From Begonia masoniana (lineage: Eukaryota > Streptophyta > Magnoliopsida > Cucurbitales > Begoniaceae): DNA of 64,000 bases. Positions within the stretch are counted from its first letter, which is position 1; the number at the start of each line of letters is the position of its first letter. Positions 13,391 to 23,772 of this stretch are shown piece after piece. Location: NCBI GenBank assembly GCA_022432975.1, contig CM039502.1, forward strand, positions 25,814,383-25,878,382. Reading direction: 5' to 3'. The translations under genes were made by a program, and so were the position numbers. The notes under the pieces were generated by a model. It was given only the letters and a program-made list of their open reading frames with translations, did not search any database and was not told where the DNA came from.

Positions 13391-14380
13391 AATCTTTGGG
13401 TATTTAACAAAAAGCACCTTAAAGTAGTTTTGTAAACAAGTTCAACCTCAAAGTATGAGAAATGTAATAAAACAACTCCTTTCGGGTCTCTGGTCTCGAA
13501 GAACTGCCCCGTTGCTTGACATTCCAAACAATTTGCTTGGTATAATAAACGAAACAATACCAAATTATATTATATTTAAATTTGTACCACATATTCAGCA
13601 TATTATGAGAAAATAATCTAGAAAGTTTCGTGATTTTTCAACGCTTGTACAATTTATTATAATTTTTACGTCTGTTTTATAGAATATTATTTTACAAAAT
13701 TATAATAAATCGTACAAATTTTGAACAATCACGAAACTTTCTAGATTATCTTTTCATAAAATGGTAAATACGTGGTAAAATATTCAAGTAAATCCGATAT
13801 CTTTTATGTATGTTTTTTGAATTTAAAAAAAAAAAACTTTTTATAAAGTGGAGAGCAGCCCCATTCATAGTGGCTACCTCAAAAAACATACTAAACGATA
13901 TTATATTTGTTTGAAATTTTTAGCACATATTCAACATATCATGGAAAGGTAATCTGAAACGATCCATGATTTTTCAACTATTATACGATTTATTATAATT
14001 TTTTAAAACAATATTCTATGAAACAGATGTAAAAAATTATAATAAATCATACAAATATTTTAAAATCACAAACCTTTTCAGAATATCGTCCCATGATATG
14101 TTGAACATGTGATAAAAGTTTTAAATAAATTAGATATCTTTTGGAATGTTTTTAGAATTTTTTTTAAAAAACTTTTTTATAAAGTGGAGAACTGCCCCCT
14201 CCGTTCTCTAAGACCGGAAGGCTGATATCGGAGAATGACCTCGGTTCTCATTGCCATGAAGAAAGAACCCTCGTTCTCTGAGACTGGGACCCGTCAGGGG
14301 TGATTTGGTTACATTTCTCATAATTTGAGGGTGAACTTGTTTACAAAATTACTTTAAAATTCTTTTTGTTAAACACCACA
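13391..14380. mobile_element. Foldback element with two internal palindromes
   Basis: Outer arms at about 13400-13515 and 14215-14375 are inverted copies: TTTAACAAAAAG, GTAAACAAGTTCA and ATGAGAAATGTAA all recur in reverse complement. Inside lie two tandem foldback units. Unit 1 spans about 13570-13860, with arms sharing AATCTAGAAAGTTTCGTGAT at 13616 and its complement near 13728. Unit 2, about 13880-14200, is a diverged copy. Both end in TTTATAAAGTGGAGA followed by G(A/C)(A/C)CTGCCCC-like sequence. There is no coding capacity. A non-autonomous DNA transposon is likely, but its superfamily and target duplication are not resolved. Confidence 0.7.
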
Positions 14381-15299
14381 AAGTTGAAGAGTAATTTTGA
14401 ATATTAACTCTAGAAATAAAGTTATTATTTGTTTAAATTAAGTGCAGAAAAATTATTTATTCAATGTTTCTCATAATTATTTTGCATGATTTTTATACAC
14501 ATTATATTGTTGGATTTAATATGAGTAGAATATTTAAATGTATTTTTCTGCACTGTCCTCCAAAATTTGAGTAGTATTAGCTGTTGAAGTTTTTGTCATT
14601 TGGAAATTCTAACTTTGAAATTTTGTGCAATGTGGATTGACAAAAACCTACGTGGAAAAAAATGTTTGTTGTAGAAAGTCTTGATGATGTGAATAAAGAC
14701 GAGTATTGGGTCCCACCATCACCCATGGGGAATTGCTATCTTCTACCCTAGAATAGATGAAAAGTGACTTGCAAAAAAAGAAGGCTGCTGCAGCAGAGAA
14801 GAAACCAAAAGCAAAGAGAGTGGTTGCTAGAATTTAAGAGCGAGAAGAAGACAAAAAAAACTCAATGGGAGTTGGCTGTAGATGCTAAAAAGGAAGCTTC
14901 ATATTTATTTATACTTTCTCTATTCATTTGATTTTTGTTTGAATATTTTGTTGTATTCGTATTCACAGCTATGAACTAACTTACTTTTGGCTGAGATTTT
15001 TAAAGTACTTGGGACCTATACGTTATAATTTATTACTTCTCATTTGTTGTAGCATTATGAACAGTTTATTCAATATTGTTTATTTATTAGCCATATAGAG
15101 GAGAATATTGTGACTTCAATATTGTTTATTTGTTAGAATTTAGACTATTTTTGAGAAGTGTGAGTTTAACTAGTCTTTTCGATGAATTTGGTTAATTTTA
15201 CAAGTTGACAGGAATACAATTTGTGTCACATAACTTACGTAGAACTTGAGCATAAATGACTTCTCATTTTATTTTTACGTAAGAATAAATGTCCCATGT
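14381..15299. other. AT-rich stretch, no gene seen
   Basis: No conserved coding region was recognised. Confidence 0.5.
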
Positions 15300-15775
15300 T
15301 TTGGCTCGAGAGCTCGCCTAGGACCCAACAAAGCTTGTCGTGCATGCCCTCCTAAGCCCCAACCCATGCGCACCACAACTTCGTTTTCTATCTTCTATAA
15401 ATAGCTCACTTTTTTTTCACCAAAAATTAAAAAAGTTTATACACTTTTCTTTCAATTTTTTCACCAAAAATAAAAGAATTTTGTTAACTAGACTTCTAAC
15501 TATTATACATTTACATCATAGGAGTCCCGCCTCATGTTTGGACTTGCGATCTCGCCTAGGATCAGGCCAAGCTCGTCTAGCACACTCACTAGCCCTTAGC
15601 TTGCCCTCCTTCCAAGCCCCAACCCACGCAAACTGCCCTGCTCTTTCTTTCTTCTACAATAGCACACTTTATCTTCAATTATTTTCATCAAAAAATAAAA
15701 AATAAAAACTTTGCACACTTTTTCTTCATTTTTTTCACCAAAAATTATAACATTTTTGTTAATTAAATGAGTAAA
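15300..15775 (+). repeat. Diverged tandem duplication (about 235-bp units)
   Basis: Two adjacent blocks, about 15300-15490 and 15535-15770, share the order CTCGCCTAGGA, AAGCCCCAACCCA, TCTTCTA-AATAGC, then CACCAAAAAT and TTTGTTAA. The open frames across them are not recognisable as proteins. Confidence 0.6.
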
Positions 15776-15839
15776 TATTACATTTGACAATATAATGGTA
15801 AAGCAATAATTTAAATTTTAATAAATAATTTTTTTTAAA

Positions 15840-16040
15840 TATAGATATATGCTCGGGTCGTTAAGACTCTTTTTAGCTGACTTAGCTCGGCTCGTTTAAT
15901 TCGTGGCTTACGAGACGGGTCGGATTGAAATTTTTTTAGGCAATTTTGTTAGTTTTAACTCGTTTAACTTGTTAGGCTTGATAATCCAGAGTTTTCAAGA
16001 TCGGCTCAGTTCGGTGGGTTTCTTTAAGACCTCTACCGAT
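15840..16040. repeat. Possible hAT-type subterminal tract
   Basis: Degenerate GCTCGG/CTCGTTTAA phrases cluster here, like the subterminal repeats of plant hAT non-autonomous elements. No terminal repeats or target duplication were defined. Similar tracts lie at 29320-29480 and 31250-31560. Confidence 0.3.
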
Positions 16041-17639
16041 CATAAGAACAAAAGAAATATATTTGTTCTAATAATTGAAGTAGAGAGGAGTTTTTCAGCA
16101 CAAAGTGTTCGTATGTGTTACAGACTTTTGCTAATGATGAATGATTAGGTTCATATGTAAGCATAGCATAAATAAAGGTATTTTGTAGAAAAAAACTAAA
16201 AAAGAATAATTAAATCAGGTAGGTCTGGACGGGTGCCCATTGGATTTATGCTGGAGAGCAATGTTTGGGGAAACTTGTTTTCTTATTGCAAAGATATAAG
16301 ACAAGGGTCTACTTCATCTACATTGGAGTATTGGAGGGAGGGAGGGAGATAGAAAGAGAGAGAGAGAGTTTAGGATAGACATCATAAATGCATGGTTTAG
16401 AGAGAGAGAGAGTGAGAGACGTTTTTAATTAGTCATGTGGGTTGTGATTATCCCATGAAAGTGATTGGAATTGACATCATTCACTTTTGTTCCCTTTGGA
16501 CATTTTTAAGACTAAGTAGATGTCGTCAAACCCATATAAAGAATACGTATGGACATCTGATTTCTCCATTTATACCCTCTCAAATGATCTATCAAACTGT
16601 AAAAACCAAGTTTTGGCAAATTTAATGCACCATATATTGTCATAAAAATACTTCTTCGTCACCTAAAATAAAAGAGTGATATTTTAACAAGTAAAAAGTG
16701 AATCTTCGAAATCCTAAATGTTAGAGTTTAGTGTAACCCGAATTTTAGTTGGTTCGGGTATTAGGATTTTGTATTTTTTCTATTTATTGATACTTGAGTC
16801 GTAAAATTCAATTATAACTAGATTATCAGTAGTAAATTTCTCCTCCGCTCATAGTTTTTTTTCGTCTAGAATTTTTCATGTAAATTTTGATATCTATGTG
16901 TTTCCGCGTTTATTTTCTTTATCAGCGTTCGATTCTCAATACTAAGCAAATTATTTGAAAAATAATCTAGTTTATGAGAAAATGTTAGTGAAGAGATAAT
17001 TGGTCTTTGTTATATATAAAAGCTCAATCCAAATATTGTAGTAGGGATTAAACTATCTAATTATCAATTAATATATAGAAAATAATAATAAAAAAATGAG
17101 GAAAATATCTTTGTATTACGCTAATGAAAGAAGTTCAAGAACCTTGGTCGTCCCATCAAACACATGTCCCCCTCATTTAAAACGTTTACATCTTCATAAT
17201 GAGGGTTCGGTATTTGATGTGCAAGAAGGGACACAGCAATTACAAGGCTTGTCCAACATTCTCTCTCTCTCCCATACATGCATGAAGACGAAGCCTTTAC
17301 TTACCTCGCTAACTTTTGTCCCCACTATTCTCGAAAAGGTCTTCGGCAAGTATGAGATGAGATCATTTCCTTTTTTCTATTAATGATTATTAAGAAGTTA
17401 ATTAAAGTTAACATTCTAATTCAAGCAAAGATTTCATTTCCCTCGTTTAAATTGCAATATATTTTGTATGATTATCCCAAGAAGTAGTCTCCAAAATCAC
17501 TTCAAATAACTCGAACAGAATAAAAAGTTCTGAAGCTTTCCTAGTCTAAAATAAAATCAACGCAAAAAAGAAGAAAGAGAAAAGATAAAGGTAGAGAGAG
17601 AGACAGAGGGAGAGTTTATTACTGTCACACGAAGAATAT
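16041..17639. other. Intergenic stretch upstream of the DUF4228 gene
   Basis: Contains a GGGA/GA microsatellite at about 16330-16375 and another GA run near 16400. A 95-codon open frame at 17096-17383 has no recognisable domain and is not called. Confidence 0.5.
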
Positions 17640-17771
17640 ATGTGTGTGTATATATATCTTGATCTTCGACAGATTCTTTCATACATTCCCCCTCCAACAG
17701 TCTTCTGTCTCTCTCTCTCTCCTCTATCTTCTTCGTCATTAGTAAAAAAGGATAGGAACAAAGAATCCACC

Positions 17772-18227
17772 ATGAAAAACTCCATTAGATGCTGCATCTC
17801 CTGCATCCTACCATGCGGAGCTCTAGACGTTATTCGCATAGTGCACTCTAATGGCGTCGTAGAGGAGATAAGAACAACCATTAAAGCGAGCGAGGTACTG
17901 AAAGCAAACCCTAAACACCTCCTTAAAAAGCCCTCGTCGCCCTCCATTATCGTTCAACCAGATGAACTACTTAAAAGGGGAAAGATTTACTTCCTGATTC
18001 CTCTTCCTCCATCATCGCTGACGATGATGCAGAAGAAGACAAAGAAGAAGACGAGTAAGAGAGAGGTCGAAAGAAATTCGAAGGCTGCGATTATAACCAA
18101 AAAGGTGGAGGTTTCGGATCAGTATCTGAGTGAAATAATGTCAACGAAGCTCTCATCAAAACGAAGCTTTATGAAGGGAGGGCGAGTGGGACTGTGGAGG
18201 CCTCATTTACAGAGCATATTAGAGTGA
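17772..18227 (+). CDS. DUF4228 (PADRE-type) family protein, 151 aa
   Basis: Single-exon gene encoding a small plant-specific protein. The start at 17772 was chosen because the context CCACCATGA is strong and the product then opens with MKNSIRCCISC, the Cys-rich N-terminus usual for the family. The upstream in-frame Met at 17640 would add 44 residues unlike the family. The core reads ...IVHSNGVVEEI, KASEVLKANPKH, then LLKRGKIYFLIPLP, the typical DUF4228 pattern over residues 15-80. A basic Lys/Thr/Arg-rich disordered tail follows (about residues 88-151). Family members respond to pathogen and abiotic stress, but their biochemical function is unknown. The 5' flank is pyrimidine-rich (CT repeats about 17700-17735). 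It is the only intact host gene recognised here. Confidence 0.85.
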   Translation: MKNSIRCCISCILPCGALDVIRIVHSNGVVEEIRTTIKASEVLKANPKHLLKKPSSPSIIVQPDELLKRGKIYFLIPLPPSSLTMMQKKTKKKTSKREVERNSKAAIITKKVEVSDQYLSEIMSTKLSSKRSFMKGGRVGLWRPHLQSILE

Positions 18228-20055
18228 AAAGTATGGCGGGCTGTGGAGGTTTATGAATTATATATCATTTATTCTTGCTAGGCTGTTCAGATCTTTCCTT
18301 TTCTTCTTTCTTTTTTTTTTTGGGGGGTCTTGAATGGTGCATGTAAAAGTTTGAAAATTAATGAAGAAGATCAATTATATGGTTGGTCTAAGGATTCCTA
18401 TTTAACAGTGAAAAATAGTTTTTTTGCACACTAGATGTGGATAATTCTACATTTACCTTGACCTTTCGTTCATTGTTTTCTAATTTTAAAATATATTTCT
18501 AACATTATATATATATATAGAGAGAGAGAGAGAGAATTAACAAAGATTCTCAAACTAAGTTGTCATCAAACTTGCCAAACTATCCAATATCAAGGGAGTA
18601 CAAACAAAATATAATAAAGTTAATACATGATTAGTTAGTGGATCAGTTCCTCTAATTATATAATAAATTGTTAGGCCACAATACAACCGAATTTGTGAAG
18701 TCCCCAGGTACTCCCAGTATAATATTATCAGTTTTAGGGCAGAGTCAGTATAGATTTGTTCTTGAGATTAGTCCAAAACGCGTTGTACAAGATAGGAAAA
18801 AAAATTCTATTTATTAAACACTCAATTTTCACTCTCCCCAGCAACGTAAAATTGTGCACCTCTACTGTATGAGCTGAATCCATGCAATTAACAAAATTTT
18901 GAGTTGTCTTTGCCTTTACAAGGTGAACTACCACAGAATTTCTAGTAACAATGCATGAGAATGATTCACATCACATCTGTGAAAACCATGTAAAAAAATG
19001 TTGTTAAATTAAATTAAATTTTAAACTCCCCTTTCCTAGAGATGGTTGCGGAAGGAGAGGGATTTTCTCCTCATTTTGCAGAGTGGGGTGTTCTGTAACC
19101 CCTCCCACCTTTTTACTTCGCTTCTTCCGTGTACCTCCTCTCTCTTTTTCCCTCTGAAATTTTCTCTTCCCTCTACTTGTCTCTGAAAGACTGTTATGCA
19201 AAATCCATTTCTTCAAGTGGACCAATTTTTGGGAGAGAATTCGCTGGAAGAATTCTGTCTGGCTTGGCGACTAGGATTTCTTGTTCATTCGTTTGTTGGT
19301 AAGTCAGAAAGGTGTTATTTGACCAAGGTGTTTCCATATGAAATTTTCTTATTGTTGGTTTATGGAGTTTAAGTGATCAACAATTAAAGAGTGTGTCTTT
19401 CTTTCGAAGAGTTTGAGAAAGGGAAGAAAGAGACTTTTCAGATGAGAGGAAAAACAAATTTTTCCTTAATTTTCAGTAAAAAAAAATTTATGTTGCATGG
19501 TCATAATCGAATCACAGTAGACGGAAACTCTAAATTATTGCTCCTGAAACATTAATTGTCGAAAGTATGATCGAGTTCTCCTTGAATTGTTTGATTGGTG
19601 TAATAACTTCGGTTAAGTTATAATCTTTGGATGTAAACTGTGTTGTTAATAAACGAAATCATGGCTTTTCTATGAATTGTTGATGCTTTAAATAAAAAGG
19701 TTAGAATATTGGAGAATTCTGGTTAGAAAACATAGCCGGCGCCGGTAAAGGAGGGAATGCTCGGCCAGGCCGGGCAGCAAACCGTGTTGGTCTGAGCTGC
19801 GGCCCAAGCCTAGTTTTGGGGCAGAATTGGATTTTTCACCAAATTGTTTTTGAGTCATTTCATAAATTGTTTTGGACTCAAATAAACCATTGACAATCTT
19901 TCTTAGGTCATTTAAAAACCTAAAAATTTATGATTCCAGGTATAAAATTTCAATTCTAATTTTGAATTAATGTTATGGAAAGAAAACAAATTTTAAAAAA
20001 CTTATTTGGACTTCTTTGCTGTCGTGGTTCATTGGATTTTGCTTGGACTTTGGGT
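18228..20055. other. Intergenic stretch downstream of the DUF4228 gene
   Basis: Contains a TA/GA microsatellite at about 18508-18535. The part from about 19000 to 19330 is CT-rich and includes TTG|GTAAGTC, so it could be another retroelement leader, but no boundaries or coding domains were found. Confidence 0.4.
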
Positions 20056-20403
20056 ATTATTAGTAGGGGTGTGCAAAATCGGTTTCGGTTCGGTTTTGGG
20101 AGGAACCGAAACCGAACTAATCGGTTTCGGTTTCGGACTTGCCGAACCGAAACCGGTTTTGGAGCATACCAAAACCGAACCTAAACTTTCGGTTCGGTTT
20201 CGGTTTTACAACATATTTTTCAAAAAATAAAAAAAAAATACTTTTCCATATAAACTGTCATGTGTTACTTTTTCATATATTCCTAATTTATATGGAAAAG
20301 TATTCTATAACGTAGTAGGATACTTTTACCTTGCAATTTAAGCCTATAAAACAGGTTATATAAAGCTAGAGAATTAGTAGCCAACAAATTTGTTTGTTCC
20401 ATA

Positions 20404-20962
20404 TAATTCGGATGGCTCGTTTGGGCCAATCTTAAGCACAGCATGCCACTTGGCAAATCTGGCACCAGCCTCATAGTACTTTGCACAGCGCTTGCCAAGG
20501 TCATCAAAGCCCTGGGTAGTGGTCTCACCTGCTGTTCCAGCAAGTTCAACGGTGCCCTTGTCAACTTTAATGCCAGGGAGGACTCCACCTTCCTTGAGGA
20601 CTTCAACAAAAGGTTTACTTGGGAAAAAAATCAATATAAATGCAAAGGAAACCCCATTGAAAAATAAAGCAATTGAAAGTACCTTATAGATGATAATGTT
20701 GGAAGTTTGTAAACAAATAAAGGCTATTTAATACCTGCAGCTGTGCTTTGATAGAGGGTTTCTTCAAATAGAATCACTCCACTTAGAAGCTCCAGAGCAC
20801 CAGGAGTACAGAAAAGAAGCTCCCTCAAGGCACGTCTGTTTGTCTCATCATTTGCAACATTGATGCTGGAAAGACGCTTCCCAATTGTACCAGTTGACTC
20901 ATCAGCAGCAAGAATACCCTTTCCAGGGGTACCAATGTTAGTAGCATTAACAATCAGCTCAT
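20404..20962 (-). pseudogene. FBA: Captured fragment of class I fructose-bisphosphate aldolase
   Basis: Two exons of a cytosolic-type class I aldolase (glycolysis; cleaves fructose 1,6-bisphosphate) are seen. The first fragment, 20962-20735, begins after CTCGCAG|AT and carries [21 protein letters not shown] 116-nt intron (20734-20619) with a GTAT donor follows. The second fragment, from 20618, carries [18 protein letters not shown] and [18 protein letters not shown]. Homology stops after EPSEL (about 20404), and a stop follows at 20374-20376. The family is about 358 residues; only roughly residues 10-150 remain, so the Schiff-base lysine and the C-terminus are missing. The acceptor before GT-AAA-CCT reads AA instead of AG, so splicing would also fail. 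It lies inside the hAT element. Confidence 0.85.
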
Positions 20963-21344
20963 CTGCGAGAATTAAGCTCAATCGATGAAAATAAAACATA
21001 AAATTTTCTGGGAATCTTCTGGCATCCTAATCGATAAATCCTTATCAATTATGATGCAAGAAAGTAATACATGTCAACCTCGCAATACTAACACAGATAT
21101 CAAACTCCACCCATAACGCACATACCATACAGTGCATTAAGCATTAAAAAAACCAGAGCAGATAAATAGAAATACAGAATGAGAAATTATGCGAACAAAC
21201 CAATACAGAAAATAGAGAGATCAAGTGGTCACACCAAGTAGCACCAAATGCATAGTAAACACCGTCATTCTACAACCAAAATTCAACTCTAAAAACAGTT
21301 CAGAAAATATTCTGAACACATGACAGTTGCTCTCTTCCGTGTAA

Positions 21345-22426
21345 CACATGACAGAGAGCAATTTGCTCTCTGTCGTGTGTTCACAACACGACAGAGAGAA
21401 AATTTGCTATCTGTCGTGTGTTCACAAACACGACAGAGAGCAAACACACGACAGAGAGCAAATTTGCTATCTGTCGTGTTTGTTTACACTTCACAGTTCA
21501 CAGAGAGCAAAATCAATGATTTGCTCTCTGTCGTGTGTTCACAAACACGACAGAGAGCAAATTTGCTCTCTGTCGTGTGTTCACAAACACGACAGAGAGC
21601 AAATTTGCTCTCTGTCGTGTGTTCACAAACACGACAGAGAGCAAATTTGCTCTCTGTCGTGTGTTCACAAACACGACAGAGAGCAAATTTGCTCTCTGTC
21701 GTGTGTTCACAAACACGACAGAGAGCAAATTTGCTCTCTGTCGTGTGTTCACAAACACGACAGAGAGCAAATTTGCTCTCTGTCGTGTGTTCACAAACAC
21801 GACAGAGAGCAAATTTGCTCTCTGTCGTGTGTTCACAAACACGACAGAGAGCAAATTTGCTCTCTGTCGTGTGTTCACAAACACGACAGAGAGCAAATTT
21901 GCTCTCTGTCGTGTGTTCACAAACACGACAGAGAGCAAATTTGCTCTCTGTCGTGTGTTCACAAACACGACAGAGAGCAAATTTGCTCTCTGTCGTGTGT
22001 TCACAAACACGACAGAGAGCAAATTTGCTCTCTGTCGTGTGTTCACAAACACGACAGAGAGCAAATTTGCTCTCTGTCGTGTGTTCACAAACACGACAGA
22101 GAGCAAAATCAATGATTTGCTCTCTGTCGTGTGTTCACAAACACGACAGAGAGCAAATTTGCTCTCTGTCGTGTGTTCACAAACACGACAGAGAGCAAAT
22201 TTGCTATCTGTCGTGTTTGTTTACACTTCACAGTTCACAGAGAGCAAAATCAATGATTTTGCTCTCTGTCGTGTGTTCACAAACACGACAGAGAGCAAAT
22301 TTGCTCTCTGTCGTGTGTTCACAAACACGACAGAGAGCAAAATCAATGATTTTGCTCTCTGTCGTGTGTTCACAAACACGACAGAGAGCAAATTTGCTCT
22401 CTGTCGTGTGTTCACAAACACGACAG
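21345..22426. repeat. Array 1: 42-bp self-complementary tandem repeat, inside the hAT element
   Basis: About 20 units with a period of exactly 42 bp. Each unit is TTTGCTCTCTGTCGTGT, an 8-base spacer GTTCACAA, then the reverse complement ACACGACAGAGAGCAAA. Consecutive units join as AAA|TTT. Fourteen central units (21520-22110) look identical. Edge units are diverged; for example CTATCTG and TTTACACTTCACAGTTCAC appear at about 21480 and 22215. Some junctions carry an 8- or 9-base insert ATCAATGA(T). All three forward frames stay open because the periods are multiples of three. The array is not a gene. Confidence 0.95.
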
Positions 22427-22560
22427 CGTGAGCTGTCGTCGCCTCGTGTCGCCGAATCGGCCTTCGTCTCTGGAGGAGAGCTTCGAAGACGAAGATTGAA
22501 GAATGAGACACCAAAAGCCCCGACGATTTAGGGCTTCTGGTTTTTATTTTTTATTTATTT
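22427..22560. other. Unique GC-richer segment between array 1 and the hAT right end
   Basis: About 100 bases (GTGAGCTGTCGTCGCC onward) of unrecognised sequence follow the array. They could be a second captured fragment. No family was recognised. Confidence 0.35.
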
Positions 22561-22771
22561 TTGTTTTTTAGTTAAGGTTTGGTCGGTTCGGTTTTGAACC
22601 GATTTTGACCGATCAAAACCGAAAACCGAACCTAAATCACCGGTTTTTATGAAATGCAACCGAACCTATACTCAAAACCAATCAAAACCGAACCTAAATC
22701 ACTGGTTCCGGTTCGGTTCCTCGGTTCCGGTTCGGTTTGCACACCCCTAATTATTAGGCCTATTTGAGCTA

Positions 22772-23772
22772 GAGCAAAATCAATGATTTGCTCTCTGTCG
22801 TGTGTTCACAAACACGACAGAGAGCAAATTTGCTCTCTGTCGTGTGTTCACAAACACGACAGAGAGCAAAATCAATGATTTGCTCTCTGTCGTGTGTTCA
22901 CAAACACGACAGAGAGCAAATTTGCTCTCTGTCGTGTGTTCACAAACACGACAGAGAGCAAATTTGCTCTCTGTCGTGTGTTCACAAACACGACAGAGAG
23001 CAAAATCAATGATTTTGCTCTCTGTCGTGTGTTCACAAACACGACAGAGAGCAAATTTGCTCTCTGTCGTGTGTTCACAAACACGACAGAGAGCAAATTT
23101 GCTCTCTGTCGTGTGTTCACAAACACGACAGAGAGCAAAATCAATGATTTTGCTCTCTGTCGTGTGTTCACAAACACGACAGAGAGCAAAATCAATGATT
23201 TTGCTCTCTGTCGTGTGTTCACAAACACGACAGAGAGCAAAATCAATGATTTTGCTCTCTGTCGTGTGTTCACAAACACGACAGAGAGCAAATTTGCTCT
23301 CTGTCGTGTGTTCACAAACACGACAGAGAGCAAATTTGCTCTCTGTCGTGTGTTCACAAACACGACAGAGAGCAAATTTGCTCTCTGTCGTGTGTTCACA
23401 AACACGACAGAGAGCAAAATCAATGATTTTGCTCTCTGTCGTGTGTTCACAAACACGACAGAGAGCAAATTTGCTCTCTGTCGTGTGTTCACAAACACGA
23501 CAGAGAGCAAATTTGCTCTCTGTCGTGTGTTCACAAACACGACAGAGAGCAAAATCAATGATTTTGCTCTCTGTCGTGTGTTCACAAACACGACAGAGAG
23601 CAAATTTGCTCTCTGTCGTGTGTTCACAAACACGACAGAGAGCAAAATCAATGATTTTGCTCTCTGTCGTGTGTTCACAAACACGACAGAGAGCAAAATC
23701 AATGATTTTGCTCTCTGTCGTGTGTTCACAAACACGACAGAGAGCAAATTTGCTCTCTGTCGTGTGTTCACA
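22772..23772. repeat. Array 2: 42/50/51-bp self-complementary repeat, just outside the hAT element
   Basis: About 21 units of the same repeat as array 1 begin 14 bases after the hAT target duplication. Plain AAA|TTT junctions (42-bp unit) alternate irregularly with junctions carrying ATCAATGAT (51 bp) or ATCAATGA (50 bp). The array ends in TGTTCACACTGCC at 23772. Open frames on both strands are products of the repeat and encode near-identical 14-residue peptides on both strands. Confidence 0.95.

Larger units (their letters stand above)
20064..22749. mobile_element. Non-autonomous hAT element carrying an aldolase fragment
   Basis: The left end TAGGGGTGTGCAAA (20064) and the right end TTTGCACACCCCTA (to 22749) are perfect inverted repeats. 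They are flanked by an identical 8-bp duplication ATTATTAG (20056-20063 and 22750-22757). An 8-bp duplication with this terminus is characteristic of hAT elements. Subterminal regions (20070-20215 and 22570-22745) are packed with CGGTTCGGTTT/AACCGAAACC repeats. The interior has no transposase. It carries an antisense fragment of a fructose-bisphosphate aldolase gene (20404-20962) and a large 42-bp repeat array (21345-22426). The aldolase gene fragment has its intron, so capture was at the DNA level. Confidence 0.9.

Noticed and set aside
17096..17383. 95-codon open frame upstream of the DUF4228 gene
   Set aside because: No recognisable domain or homologue pattern, ordinary AT-rich flanks.
17640..17771. 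44-codon N-terminal extension of the DUF4228 protein
   Set aside because: The extension is encoded by CT-rich leader sequence, does not resemble the family, and the downstream ATG has the better context and the conserved N-terminus.
21320..22531. Open frame of 403 codons of a repeated 14-residue peptide (and similar frames on both strands at 22780-23953)
   Set aside because: All three forward frames are open because the repeat periods are multiples of three and the unit has no stop. The peptide is nearly the same on both strands because the DNA is self-complementary. No initiation context or family supports translation.
21345..23772. CRISPR-like array
   Set aside because: The intervals between repeats are constant rather than unique spacers, there are no cas genes, and the surroundings are plant retroelements.
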